Assembly: GCA_002426195.1 (NCBI GenBank) | Contig: DIOT01000007.1 | Location: 1 to 46,985, forward strand | DNA length: 46,985 nucleotides | Source of the DNA: Bacteroidales bacterium UBA5507 | GTDB lineage: Bacteria > Bacteroidota > Bacteroidia > Bacteroidales > Lentimicrobiaceae | Direction of reading: 5' to 3' | Shown here: in pieces, positions 35,533 through 44,329 of the stretch | Layout: each line of letters opens with the position of its first letter | Position numbering within the stretch: the stretch's first letter is position 1 | Made by a program: the position numbers and the translations under genes | Notes under the pieces: generated by a model | What the model was told of the DNA's origin: nothing | What the model saw: only the letters and a program-made list of their open reading frames with translations | The model's database searches: none

Positions 35533-36875
35533 TAACTAAGCGCCTTAATAAGGTTTATTTTCTTGGAATTGGGGGCATAGGAATGAGCTCTTTGGCGAGG
35601 TATCTTAATACAGCTGGTACTGATGTTTCAGGGTACGATAAAACACAAACTGTCCTTACCAATAAACTTGTTGATGAGGGAATAGCTATTCATTATGAGG
35701 ATTTGCCGGAAAACATACCAATTGATGTAGATTTGGTAGTTTACACTCCGGCAATCCCTTCGGATTTAAAAGAATTTATCAGAATAAAAGAACTGGGTTT
35801 ACCTCTCCTGAAAAGATCAGAGTTATTGGAAAAGATTTCTTCAGATCATAGAACCCTCGCTGTAGCAGGCACACATGGTAAGACAACTGTGTCAACGATG
35901 CTAGCGCATATTATGTATCAGTCAAAGGCAGGTTGCACAGCATTTCTGGGAGGGATATCAAAAAATTACAGCTCAAATCTGCTACTAAACAACAAAAGCG
36001 AATTCATGGTAACTGAAGCAGATGAGTTCGACCGGTCATTCCTAAGACTTCATCCTACTTTAGCCATAATCACCTCGGCCGATGCTGACCATCTTGATAT
36101 ATACGGCTCGCATGAAGAATTACTGGATTCTTTCGCGCAATTTGCTTCAAAAGTTAAAGAAGATGGTATTTTACTGATAAAGTCAGGGCTTAAGCTAAAA
36201 TTGCCGGAAAGAAGAACATATTACTATTCAATTACAGGAAATGCAGATTTCTCTATAAAAGATTTGAAGTTAATAGATGGTTTCTACAATTTCACTATTC
36301 AAACTCCTCAGGGAGAAATAAGGGGTCTTAAACCTGATTTACCCGGTTTGTTTAATGTAGAGAACGCACTGGCAGCTGCATCTGCAGCATGGTTAAGTGG
36401 GGCCTCAACAGAAGAAATAGTACAATCAATCAACAATTTTAAAGGTGTTAGACGCAGATTTGACCGAATAATTAACAGGCCAGATTTCCTGTACATTGAT
36501 GATTATGCACATCATCCTGAAGAGCTCAGAGCTTGTTTGACGGCAGTGCGTAAGCTTTACTCATTGAAAAAAATAACCGGCATCTTTCAACCTCATCTCT
36601 ATACGCGAACAAGAGACTTCGCCAACGAGTTTGCTGAAAGCCTGTCGATGCTTGATACGCTCATATTACTTGATATTTATCCGGCACGCGAGCTACCTAT
36701 TGAAGGTGTTTCTTCAAAGATGCTGCTCGACATCACTCCTTTAGATAGCAAGATGTTGCTGTCAAAGCATGAGGTATTGGAATATTTACACAATAATAAA
36801 CCTGAAATTTTACTGACTCTGGGTGCAGGTGATATTGACCAGCTTGTTCCCAAAATTGAGAAAATATTCACTTAA
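35529..36875 (+). CDS. murC: UDP-N-acetylmuramate-L-alanine ligase
   Basis: 448 residues with all three Mur-ligase domains: the N-terminal GIGGIGMSSLA loop, the central ATP-binding AGTHGKTTVS, and the C-terminal domain with DDYAHHPEE and FQPHLYTRT. It adds L-alanine to UDP-MurNAc. Its completeness contrasts with the neighbouring murD fragment. It starts on the ATGA overlap with murG and is 16 bp before ftsQ. Confidence 0.96.
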   Translation: MITKRLNKVYFLGIGGIGMSSLARYLNTAGTDVSGYDKTQTVLTNKLVDEGIAIHYEDLPENIPIDVDLVVYTPAIPSDLKEFIRIKELGLPLLKRSELLEKISSDHRTLAVAGTHGKTTVSTMLAHIMYQSKAGCTAFLGGISKNYSSNLLLNNKSEFMVTEADEFDRSFLRLHPTLAIITSADADHLDIYGSHEELLDSFAQFASKVKEDGILLIKSGLKLKLPERRTYYYSITGNADFSIKDLKLIDGFYNFTIQTPQGEIRGLKPDLPGLFNVENALAAASAAWLSGASTEEIVQSINNFKGVRRRFDRIINRPDFLYIDDYAHHPEELRACLTAVRKLYSLKKITGIFQPHLYTRTRDFANEFAESLSMLDTLILLDIYPARELPIEGVSSKMLLDITPLDSKMLLSKHEVLEYLHNNKPEILLTLGAGDIDQLVPKIEKIFT

Positions 36876-36891
36876 GAAATATTTACGTGGC

Positions 36892-37686
36892 ATGAAAAGG
36901 GTACTAAATATTATTTTTCTCATTATTCTTGCTTCAGGAGCAATTTCGTTATTTGTGTTTGCCAATGTAAAACAGGAAGAACTTAAGTGCTCAATGTTTG
37001 AAATTGAGATTGACTATGATGGTGCTCCAATTCTGATCACGAAATCAACAATCAGAAACATGGTAACAAAATCAGGGATAAGAGTAAAAGATCAGCTTAT
37101 TACAGACATCCCTGTGACTAAATTGCAAAAAGTTATCAATTCGAATCCATATGTTAAAAAGGCAACCTTATCAGTTTCTGTTAATGGAGTTGTTAAAGCA
37201 GCTATCCAACAACGAGATCCGGTTGCCCGTATAATGGATGTTGATAACAATCAATATATTTTGGATAAAACCGGATATTTAATGCCTATAAATCAGGATT
37301 TCCCAGTAAGACTGGTCTTTGCCAACGGCAATATTTCTATCAGGAAGAACAATAAACCCGCAGTAAAAGAGAAAGCTACAGGGACAAACACACCAAACCA
37401 GCGATTAACAGGCGATTTAAGCTATATACATAAGGCGGCAATGGCCATACACTCTGATTCGCTGACCAATGCATTGGTGGAGCAAATTTACCTTAATGAA
37501 ATGAAAGAAATTGAACTGGTGCCAAAAGTTGGCAATCAGCTAATCATATTAGGCGACACATCGCAAATAAATCAAAAACTTCACAACCTGAAGGTGTTTT
37601 ATCAGGAAGGAATTAAGAATTTTGCACTGAATAATTACAAGACTATAAACCTCAAGTATAAAAATCAAGTTGTTTGCTCTAAATAA
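36892..37686 (+). CDS. ftsQ: Cell division protein FtsQ-like
   Basis: 264 residues from MKRVLNII at 36892; the open frame extends upstream only within murC. One N-terminal membrane helix (about 4-24) is followed by a POTRA-like domain with SNPYVKKATLSV and VKAAIQQRDPVARI, and a C-terminal beta region (LVEQIYLNEMKEIELVP). Sequence conservation of FtsQ is low, so position between murC and ftsA is the main support together with the topology. Confidence 0.88.
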   Translation: MKRVLNIIFLIILASGAISLFVFANVKQEELKCSMFEIEIDYDGAPILITKSTIRNMVTKSGIRVKDQLITDIPVTKLQKVINSNPYVKKATLSVSVNGVVKAAIQQRDPVARIMDVDNNQYILDKTGYLMPINQDFPVRLVFANGNISIRKNNKPAVKEKATGTNTPNQRLTGDLSYIHKAAMAIHSDSLTNALVEQIYLNEMKEIELVPKVGNQLIILGDTSQINQKLHNLKVFYQEGIKNFALNNYKTINLKYKNQVVCSK

Positions 37687-37695
37687 TAAAATGTT

Positions 37696-38961
37696 ATGGA
37701 ATCTTCAGATATAATTGTTGGCCTGGATATTGGAACAACCAAAATAGCAGCCATTGTGGGTCAGAAAAATGAAAATGGAAAAATTGAAATATTAGGATTT
37801 GGACGTTCTGATTCTATAGGCGTTAAACGAGGTGTAGTAGCCAATATTGAAGACACAGTTCAAAGTATTATTGCTGCTGTAAGAGAGTCTGAAGGACGTT
37901 CGAATTCAAGCCTGGCCACTGTAAATGTGGGTATTGCCGGACAACATATAAAAAGCATTCAATACCGTGGCTCAGCAATCAGGGCAAATAGCGATATAGA
38001 AATCAGTCAGGAAGATATCGACAATCTGACAGAAAGTATGTATAAACTGGCTATGAATCCTGGTGAAGAAATCATTGAAGCTATTCCACAGGAATACACT
38101 ATTGATGGTGAAACCGGAATCAAACAGCCCAAAGGAATGCTTGGTCATACCCTGGAAGCAAATTTTCACATAATTACCGGACAAACAATAGCAGCTAGGA
38201 ATATCCTGAAATGTGTTGAAAAGGCAGGCCTTACGGTAGAATCATTAATGCTGGAGCCTTTAGCATCAGCCGAGGCTGTATTAAGTGAGGATGAAAAAGA
38301 AGCCGGAGTTGCACTTGTGGATATTGGTGGCGGCACAACCGATATAGCAATATTCCAGGATGGAATAATCCGTCACACGGCTGTTATTCCATTTGGTGGT
38401 GATATTATAACTGAAGACATCAGGGAAGGATGCAACATCATTAAAAAACACGCAGAAGACCTCAAAGTGAAGTTCGGTTCATCACTTGCAAGTGAAAACA
38501 GAGATGAAGAAATAGTAGCAATACCAGGACTCAGAGGCAGGCCACCCAAGGAGATTACACTGAAGAATCTGGCCAGCATAATTCAGGCCCGAATGGAAGA
38601 AATCATTGAACATGTCCATTTTGAGATCAAAAACTCGGGCTATGAGAAAAAACTGATTGCAGGCATTGTACTAACAGGTGGCGGAGCATTATTAAAACAT
38701 ATCACTCAGTTAACAGAGTTCATAACCGGCATGGATACAAGAATTGGCTATCCTAACGAACATCTTGCACCCGGTGTGCCCGATGAAATGGCCAGCCCAA
38801 TGTATGCTACAGGTATTGGACTGGTAATAATTGGAATGCAACGACATGAAAAAGAAGCAGCTAAAACCGATAAACCTGACAAACCATCGAAGCCTAAAAA
38901 ACAATCCAAATCATTTCTCGATAAGGTTAGGAAATTCTTTGAAGAGGACGGTGAAAAGTAG
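37696..38961 (+). CDS. ftsA: Cell division protein FtsA
   Basis: 421 residues of the actin fold: GLDIGTTKIAAIVG (phosphate 1), the inserted 1C domain (SHS2) with NVGIAGQHI, VDIGGGTTDIAIF (phosphate 2), and GIVLTGGGALL (adenosine motif). A Lys/Pro-rich linker leads to the C-terminal amphipathic helix FLDKVRKFFEE that binds membrane. It tethers FtsZ filaments to the membrane. ftsZ follows after 85 bp. Confidence 0.96.
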   Translation: MESSDIIVGLDIGTTKIAAIVGQKNENGKIEILGFGRSDSIGVKRGVVANIEDTVQSIIAAVRESEGRSNSSLATVNVGIAGQHIKSIQYRGSAIRANSDIEISQEDIDNLTESMYKLAMNPGEEIIEAIPQEYTIDGETGIKQPKGMLGHTLEANFHIITGQTIAARNILKCVEKAGLTVESLMLEPLASAEAVLSEDEKEAGVALVDIGGGTTDIAIFQDGIIRHTAVIPFGGDIITEDIREGCNIIKKHAEDLKVKFGSSLASENRDEEIVAIPGLRGRPPKEITLKNLASIIQARMEEIIEHVHFEIKNSGYEKKLIAGIVLTGGGALLKHITQLTEFITGMDTRIGYPNEHLAPGVPDEMASPMYATGIGLVIIGMQRHEKEAAKTDKPDKPSKPKKQSKSFLDKVRKFFEEDGEK

Positions 38962-39046
38962 AGATATTAACAATTGACCTGTTAATAAAAAACGATGATT
39001 TAGTATCGAAAAAGCTCATTTAACAAGTAAATTTAAATTTCAAAAT

Positions 39047-40564
39047 ATGCCCGAAATGTTAAAGTTCGAAATGCCTAAAAATCAATCGTCCATAATAAAG
39101 GTTATTGGCGTAGGAGGTGGAGGAAGCAATGCGGTTACCCATATGTTCAGACAAGGTATCCGCGGTGTAGATTTTGTTATATGTAATACTGATTGTCAGG
39201 CACTTGAAACTAGTCCCGTTCCCTTAAAAGTACAGCTTGGGAAAACAGGTTTGGGTGCAGGATCAATTCCTGAAGTTGCTCGTAATGCCGCTACTGAAAA
39301 TATTGAAAACCTCAGAAAAATTCTAGAGAGTAATACAAAAATGGTGTTCATCACAGCAGGAATGGGTGGTGGTACAGGCACCGGTGCAGCACCTGTTATT
39401 GCTTCTCTCGCTAAGGAACTTGGTATTCTTACTGTTGGAATTGTCACTTTGCCATTCTCTTTTGAAGGCAGAAAGCGCACGTTACAAGCGATGACAGGTG
39501 TTGAAGAACTAAAGAAATCTGTAGATACACTACTTATTATTTGTAATGATAAACTGAGAGAACTGGAAGGAGATTTAAAACTTTCAGAAGCATTCAATAA
39601 AGCCGATAATATACTCACTGTCGCAGCTAAAGGAATTGCCGAAATTATTACTGTAACCGGTTACATCAACGTGGATTTTGAAGATGTTAAAACAGTAATG
39701 AAAGAAAGTGGCAAAGCTATCATGGGATCAGGTATGGCCGGCGGAGAAAACAGAGCTCTTGAAGCTGTTCAAATGGCACTTACATCTCCTCTGCTTGATG
39801 ATTCAAACATAAGGGGAGCCAGCAATATCCTTTTATATATCTCATCAGGAAAAGAAGAAATTACCCTCGATGAGGTCATGGAAATTACCGACTATATTCA
39901 GCACGAAGCAGGATCTTCTGCTGATATTATCTGGGGTAATGGAACTGATGAAAACCTCGACGACAAGATCAGTATTACTTTAATCGCTACCGGTTTTTCA
40001 AACAGGAAAATTGATGCCGAACCGGAGAAAAAGTTAGTACATGTGTTGGGTGATGCTCCAAAGCCTGAAATAGTAAAAGAAATTACACCCGCCCCTCCTA
40101 TTGAGGAAGTGAAACTTATAACTCCGGTTAAGGAGGAACCCATTATTGAATTTATGAATCAGGAAGCTGATTTGCCCAAAGAATCCGACTCACAAAGGAT
40201 ATTTACATTCGACCTTTCTGATAGTAATCCCAATCAAACCCAACAGCAGGTTCCGGTTACTAAACCACAGCCAAAACAAGCTCAGGCAGGATTTGACTTC
40301 CTTAAGACATTCAGAGGTGAAGTAAAACAGGAAGAAATGGTAAAGGACAGGATTGCGAAGTTGGAAGAACGAAGTCTGAAGATGAAATCAGCAGAAGGAT
40401 TAACAGAACTGGAGAAACAACCTGCGTATTTGCGCCGGAATGTTGAACTGCGGGAGCCTAATCCTTCCTCTGAAACAGAAGTCTCCAAATATACTTTAAT
40501 CAAAAATGAGAAAGGTGTGGAAATGAAGCAAAACAATTCATTCCTGCATGATAATGTTGATTAA
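39047..40564 (+). CDS. ftsZ: Cell division GTPase FtsZ
   Basis: 505 residues. The GTP-binding part has GVGGGGSNAVTHM, the tubulin signature GGGTGTGAAPVIA and the T7 region NVDFEDVKTVM. After the core (to about residue 325) comes an unusually long linker of about 170 residues rich in Pro, Glu and Gln. The C-terminus is NSFLHDNVD, typical of Bacteroidota FtsZ, where it presumably contacts FtsA. The 85 bp before it hold no clear promoter. Confidence 0.97.
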   Translation: MPEMLKFEMPKNQSSIIKVIGVGGGGSNAVTHMFRQGIRGVDFVICNTDCQALETSPVPLKVQLGKTGLGAGSIPEVARNAATENIENLRKILESNTKMVFITAGMGGGTGTGAAPVIASLAKELGILTVGIVTLPFSFEGRKRTLQAMTGVEELKKSVDTLLIICNDKLRELEGDLKLSEAFNKADNILTVAAKGIAEIITVTGYINVDFEDVKTVMKESGKAIMGSGMAGGENRALEAVQMALTSPLLDDSNIRGASNILLYISSGKEEITLDEVMEITDYIQHEAGSSADIIWGNGTDENLDDKISITLIATGFSNRKIDAEPEKKLVHVLGDAPKPEIVKEITPAPPIEEVKLITPVKEEPIIEFMNQEADLPKESDSQRIFTFDLSDSNPNQTQQQVPVTKPQPKQAQAGFDFLKTFRGEVKQEEMVKDRIAKLEERSLKMKSAEGLTELEKQPAYLRRNVELREPNPSSETEVSKYTLIKNEKGVEMKQNNSFLHDNVD

Positions 40565-40578
40565 TTAATTGGCTCAAG

Positions 40579-41031
40579 ATGACACTTACTGAAAGAATAA
40601 ATGATGATATAAAAAAGGCAATGCTTGCCCGTGAGAAGGACAAACTCGAAGCTTTGCGGGCAGTTAAATCAGCCCTATTGCTTGCTCTAACAAGCGAAGG
40701 ATCCACCGGGGAAGTCTCTAAAGATGGAGAGATTAAAATACTTCAAAAGTTAGTTAAACAGAGGAAAGAAACTGCTGAGATATATACCGGGCAAAAAAGG
40801 GATGATCTGGCAACAGCTGAATTATTCCAGGCTGATGTTATTTCTCAATATCTTCCTTCTCAATTAGATGAATCTCAGGTGACAGATTACATCTCAAAAC
40901 TTATCATTGAAATGGGTGCATCTTCAATGAAGGATATGGGAAAAGTAGTAAACGAAGCTAATATAAGGCTTGCCGGACAGGCTGAGAGTAAAACAATAGC
41001 ACTAATCGTAAAAAACATTCTGAGCAAATAA
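40579..41031 (+). CDS. GatB/YqeY domain protein
   Basis: 150 residues, the free-standing YqeY form of the tRNA-amidotransferase tail domain: LTERINDDIKKAMLAREKDKLEALRAVKSA at the N-terminus, KLVKQRKETAEIY, and the C-terminal SMKDMGKVVNEA plus AESKTIALIVK. Its function is uncertain; the homologous tail in GatB contacts tRNA. It is 14 bp after ftsZ and is the last gene of the dcw operon, a usual arrangement in this phylum. Confidence 0.93.
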   Translation: MTLTERINDDIKKAMLAREKDKLEALRAVKSALLLALTSEGSTGEVSKDGEIKILQKLVKQRKETAEIYTGQKRDDLATAELFQADVISQYLPSQLDESQVTDYISKLIIEMGASSMKDMGKVVNEANIRLAGQAESKTIALIVKNILSK

Positions 41032-41060
41032 AAGGAATTAAGGAATCAACTAACTACAAT

Positions 41061-41090
41061 AAAAAAGGCCATCTGATGATGGCCTCTTTT
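41061..41090. terminator. Bidirectional terminator between the dcw operon and tsf
   Basis: Perfect 8-bp stem AGGCCATC/GATGGCCT with loop TGAT, an A run before it and a T run after it. It ends the dcw operon on one strand and the ribosomal operon on the other. Confidence 0.9.
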
Positions 41091-41110
41091 GTTTCTATCC
41101 ATTTATCGTA

Positions 41111-41947
41111 TTATGCACCTAACATAAAACGTTTGAAAGAAGTTACAGTTAAATCCTTGCTTAATTTAGTGAGATAATCACGAACAGATAATTTGTTATC
41201 TCTAACAAATTCCTGATTCAGCAGGGTGCTTTCTTTGTAGAACTTATTAAGTTTACCTAAAGCAATTTTTTCAATCATTTCCTCAGGTTTTCCTTCAGCA
41301 CGTGCTTGTTCTTTTCCAATTTCAATTTCACGTTCAATTATATCGGAAGGAACATCTTCTTTATCAACAGCAACAGGTGCCATAGCAGCAATTTGCATTG
41401 CAACTTCATGACCGGCCTGATCAAGACCATCAACGCCATTCTTGTTCATACCTAAGAGAGTTGCTAAACGATTACCGGGATGGTTGTATGCGAATACTGA
41501 AGGAGCAGAAATAACGTCGAAGTGAGCTAATTCCATTTTCTCACCTGTTTTACCAACCATTTCTGTAATGTTCTCAGCTATTGAACGACCATTAAGATCA
41601 AGAGAATTGAATTCATCAGCATTTTTTGGCATGCTTTCAATAGCCTTAGCCATTAATGTATTGGTAAAATTAACAAACTCCTGATTCTTTGCCACGAAAT
41701 CGGTTTCGCAATTAAGCATGAAGATAACGCCAAAATTGTGTGCTTCGTTTGTACGAGCCAATACAATTCCTTCGTTAGCATCCTTGTCAGCACGTTTGGT
41801 AGCTAATTTCTGACCTTTTTTACGGAGATAATCAATTGCTTTTTCGAAATCACCGTTATTTTCCTGAAGAGCTTTTTTGCAGTCCATCATACCTGCTCCT
41901 GTCATTTGACGAAGCTTGTTAACGTCTGCAGCAGTAATATTTGCCAT
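41111..41947 (-). CDS. tsf: Translation elongation factor Ts
   Basis: 278 residues. The N-terminal UBA-like domain (VNKLRQMTGAGMMDCKKALQE) and the EF-Tu-contacting segment with TDFVAKNQEF are intact. The C-terminal part has REIEIGKEQARAEGKP and the final VTSFKRFMLG. It is the nucleotide-exchange factor for EF-Tu. It is the last gene of the rplM-rpsI-rpsB-tsf operon, 53 bp after rpsB. Confidence 0.97.
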   Translation of the reverse strand: MANITAADVNKLRQMTGAGMMDCKKALQENNGDFEKAIDYLRKKGQKLATKRADKDANEGIVLARTNEAHNFGVIFMLNCETDFVAKNQEFVNFTNTLMAKAIESMPKNADEFNSLDLNGRSIAENITEMVGKTGEKMELAHFDVISAPSVFAYNHPGNRLATLLGMNKNGVDGLDQAGHEVAMQIAAMAPVAVDKEDVPSDIIEREIEIGKEQARAEGKPEEMIEKIALGKLNKFYKESTLLNQEFVRDNKLSVRDYLTKLSKDLTVTSFKRFMLGA

Positions 41948-42000
41948 AAAATAATTTCGGTTAAATTGTTGAATAAATTTAGTTAATGAGGTAACGGATA

Positions 42001-42912
42001 TTACTTACGTGGACCACCCGGCTTTTTACCAAGAGGTTTACGAGCAAGTGGTTTACGACCTTTACCTTCATTTCCACCTTCTTCACCACCAACAGGTTTT
42101 GCTCTTAGTCTTTCTCTACCTGCAATTGTATCCTCATCCTCATCTTCATCGAGATCATAATTACGACCTAACTTATTACCAAGAGCGTCTTCACCTCTTT
42201 CTTCATCACGTTTATCGCGGTCAATCTTACGTTCCATTAAACCTTCCTCAATAGCCTGAACCATCTTTCCTACGATAAGAGAGATAGATTTAGAAGCATC
42301 GTCATTGGCAGGGATTGGAAAATCAACCTGATTTGGATCTGAATTAGTGTCGACAATAGCAAACGTAGGTATATTAAGTTTGCGGGCTTCGGCAACAGCT
42401 ATATGTTCTTTAATGATATCGACTACGAACAAAGCGGCCGGAAGGCGGCTTAAATCAGCAATTGAACCTAAGTTCTTTTCGAGTTTTGCTCTTTCACGTT
42501 CAATTTGCAAGCGCTCACGTTTAGAAATATTAGCAAAACTTGGACTTGACATAAGACGATCGATTGAAGACATCTTACGAACAGCTTTACGGATAGTTGC
42601 AAAGTTTGTAAGCATTCCACCAGGCCAACGTTCAGTAACGTATGGCATACCAACTTTCTTTACATGCTCGGCAACGATTTCCTTTGCTTGCTTTTTTGTA
42701 GCAACAAACAAAACTTTCTTACCTGATCTGGTAATTTGTTTCATTGCAGCTGCAGCTTCGTCAATTTTAGCGACGGTTTTGTACAAGTCGATAATATGAA
42801 TGCCATTGCGCTCCATAAAAATATAAGGAGCCATATTAGGATTCCATTTACGTTTCAAATGCCCGAAATGTGATCCGGCATCCAGTAATTCATCAAATGT
42901 TGTTCTTGTCAT
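42001..42912 (-). CDS. rpsB: 30S ribosomal protein S2 with extended C-terminus
   Basis: 303 residues. The S2 core is canonical (DAGSHFGHLKRKWNPNMAPYIF, RWPGGMLTNF, VVDIIKEHIAVAEARKL, TNSDPNQVDFPIPANDD) up to about residue 225. The remaining 75 residues are a low-complexity tail: a charged part, an acidic run (DLDEDEDEDT), then a Gly/Lys/Pro-rich basic end (KPLARKPLGKKPGG). E. coli S2 has 241 residues. Between this gene and rpsI is a large hairpin that may be a regulatory leader. Confidence 0.96.
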   Translation of the reverse strand: MTRTTFDELLDAGSHFGHLKRKWNPNMAPYIFMERNGIHIIDLYKTVAKIDEAAAAMKQITRSGKKVLFVATKKQAKEIVAEHVKKVGMPYVTERWPGGMLTNFATIRKAVRKMSSIDRLMSSPSFANISKRERLQIERERAKLEKNLGSIADLSRLPAALFVVDIIKEHIAVAEARKLNIPTFAIVDTNSDPNQVDFPIPANDDASKSISLIVGKMVQAIEEGLMERKIDRDKRDEERGEDALGNKLGRNYDLDEDEDEDTIAGRERLRAKPVGGEEGGNEGKGRKPLARKPLGKKPGGPRK

Positions 42913-42952
42913 TTAATTGTTTATTAATTTGTTTACATTCTGTTAAAAGCAA

Positions 42953-43004
42953 TCAACCGGTAGCTCAATATTGCCCGAAGGCAATAAGAAAGAGGTCCTG
43001 TTGA
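42953..43004 (-). promoter_or_regulatory. Structured leader upstream of rpsB (candidate S2 autoregulatory element)
   Basis: On the minus-strand RNA, UCAACAGG pairs with CCGGUUGA (one mismatch), CUC with GAG, and a perfect 7-bp stem UAUUGCC/GGCAAUA (42969-42986) is capped by a UUCG tetraloop. There is no U tract, so it is not a terminator. It sits 41 nt before the rpsB ATG in the 117-bp rpsI-rpsB gap. Confidence 0.55.
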
Positions 43005-43029
43005 TTTAGATACTAAACACCAATTGTGA

Positions 43030-43416
43030 TTAGCGCTTGCTGAACTGGAATTTCTTACGGGCTTTCTTCTGTCCTGGTTTTTTCCTTTCAACCATACGGG
43101 GATCTCTTCTGAGAAGTCCTTTTGATTTGAGAGGGGGACGAAACTCCGGATTGATTTCGCAAAGCGCTTTAGAGATAGCTAATCTCAATGCTTCAGCCTG
43201 ACCATTAATACCACCACCTTCAAGATTAACCTTGATGTCGTATTTGCCAATGGCTTCAGCGATTTCAAGTGACTGGGTCACTATATATTGTAATGTTCCT
43301 GTCGGAAAGTATTCTTTATAATCCCTGCCATTTACGGTAATAGCTCCATTACCATCTTTAAGATATATACGGGCTACAGCAGTTTTTCTTCTGCCAAGAG
43401 TGTTGATCACTTCCAT
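43030..43416 (-). CDS. rpsI: 30S ribosomal protein S9
   Basis: 128 residues, normal length. Characteristic are the start NTLGRRKTAVARIYL, the NGRDYKEYF turn, the GGGINGQAEALRLAI segment and the basic end LRRDPRMVERKKPGQKKARKKFQFSKR read in two blocks, whose terminal SKR reaches the P-site tRNA. It is 1 bp downstream of rplM and coupled with it. Confidence 0.97.
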   Translation of the reverse strand: MEVINTLGRRKTAVARIYLKDGNGAITVNGRDYKEYFPTGTLQYIVTQSLEIAEAIGKYDIKVNLEGGGINGQAEALRLAISKALCEINPEFRPPLKSKGLLRRDPRMVERKKPGQKKARKKFQFSKR

Positions 43417-43417
43417 A

Positions 43418-43873
43418 CTATTTTATCGAATTTAAATTAATCAATTGAGGTTGCTGAGCCTGATGAGGATGCTCTGGGCCTACGTAAACTTTCAAATTAC
43501 GGTATATGGCATCGCCTAACTTATTAGATGGAAGCATACCCCGTACAGCGTGTTCTATAATACGCTCAGGAAATTTCTGTAACAATTCCCATGGTGTTGC
43601 AAAACGTTGTCCTCCAGGATATCCTGTGTGTCTAACATAGACTTTATCATTCAATTTCTTGCCCGTAAGCTTTATCTTTTCAGCGTTTACCACTATTACA
43701 TAGTCGCCGCAATCCAGGTTAGGTGTATAATTGGTTTTATACTTACCCCTGAGAAGATTCGCAACTTTACTCGATAATCTACCGAGTGTTTGGCCGTCAG
43801 CATCTACCAATATCCAATTCTTTTGGATGTTATCGGGTGTAGCCGACATTGTTTTATAACTTAATGTGTCCAT
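43418..43873 (-). CDS. rplM: 50S ribosomal protein L13
   Basis: 151 residues. Typical L13 motifs are WILVDADGQTLGRLSSKVA, LRGKYKTNYTPNLDCGDYVIVVNAEKI split over the N-terminal half, RHTGYPGG and AVRGMLPSNKLG. It is the first gene of the rplM-rpsI-rpsB-tsf operon. A consensus promoter lies about 170 bp upstream, leaving a long leader in which an autoregulatory structure is likely. Confidence 0.97.
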   Translation of the reverse strand: MDTLSYKTMSATPDNIQKNWILVDADGQTLGRLSSKVANLLRGKYKTNYTPNLDCGDYVIVVNAEKIKLTGKKLNDKVYVRHTGYPGGQRFATPWELLQKFPERIIEHAVRGMLPSNKLGDAIYRNLKVYVGPEHPHQAQQPQLINLNSIK

Positions 43874-44033
43874 TTTGTTTTAAAATTAAACTTGTAAAAA
43901 CAATAATAAACCAAGCATATCAATAATATTCACGGGCATGAGAACACTATGATAATTCGGTCAGTCCCTTTGTCAAATGCTTCATCCGAATATTGGGTTA
44001 CGGCCCTCCAATACAGACTCCACCTTCTAAAAA
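43874..44033 (-). promoter_or_regulatory. Long structured 5' leader of rplM (candidate L13 leader)
   Basis: About 160 nt between the predicted transcription start and the ATG. On the RNA two helices are visible: UAUUGG/CCAAUA (44008-44013 with 43991-43996, 11-nt loop) and UUCGG/CCGAA (43986-43990 with 43956-43960, enclosing 25 nt). The stretch is more GC-rich than the flanks and holds no ORF. L13 leaders controlling rplM-rpsI are known in other bacteria; membership in a known class is not verified. Confidence 0.5.
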
Positions 44034-44039
44034 GGGGTG

Positions 44040-44071
44040 CAAAGGTAGAAGTAAAATTTCTATTTAGCAAA
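44040..44071 (-). promoter_or_regulatory. Consensus Bacteroidota promoter of the rplM operon
   Basis: On the minus strand TTTG, a spacer of exactly 20 bp, then TACCTTTG: both elements and spacing match TTTG-N19-21-TAnnTTTG. This is the best promoter in the window, fitting a strongly expressed ribosomal operon. Confidence 0.8.
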
Positions 44072-44275
44072 TTTGTAAACAATTATTTTTGAAAGAGATC
44101 CACAAAGGTTCAAACAAAAATTCAGTGTTACCAGGGTGGCTTATTTCGACAAATCTAAAACAATATTTAAGTCCTTTAGCATAATTTGTGACAGAAATAT
44201 ATCCACATGAAACATGATTTACAGTGGCATTTTAACATGCCAGCTATGAAGACTTTCTGATTTTTTGCCTGACAT

Positions 44276-44307
44276 TCACGTGACAGTTGTTAAATAATAT
44301 AATTTTG
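44276..44307 (+). promoter_or_regulatory. Putative gldA promoter with a TCACGTGA palindrome
   Basis: TAATTTTG (44300-44307) matches the -7 element, 22 bp before the ATG. An 8-bp palindrome TCACGTGA (44276-44283) sits where the -33 element would be, so a regulator could bind there. A further inverted repeat TGGCAT/ATGCCA lies at 44225-44242. Apart from these and the rplM leader, 43874-44329 shows nothing else. Confidence 0.4.
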
Positions 44308-44329
44308 TCCCTGTAACTACACTACCATT

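Noticed and set aside
39196..39618. 140-codon open frame antisense to ftsZ
   Set aside because: Ser/Val/Pro-rich shadow of the Gly-rich FtsZ core; no start context or domain.
42347..42799. 150-codon open frame antisense to rpsB
   Set aside because: Fully inside a highly conserved ribosomal gene on the other strand; composition follows the rpsB codons and no domain is recognisable.
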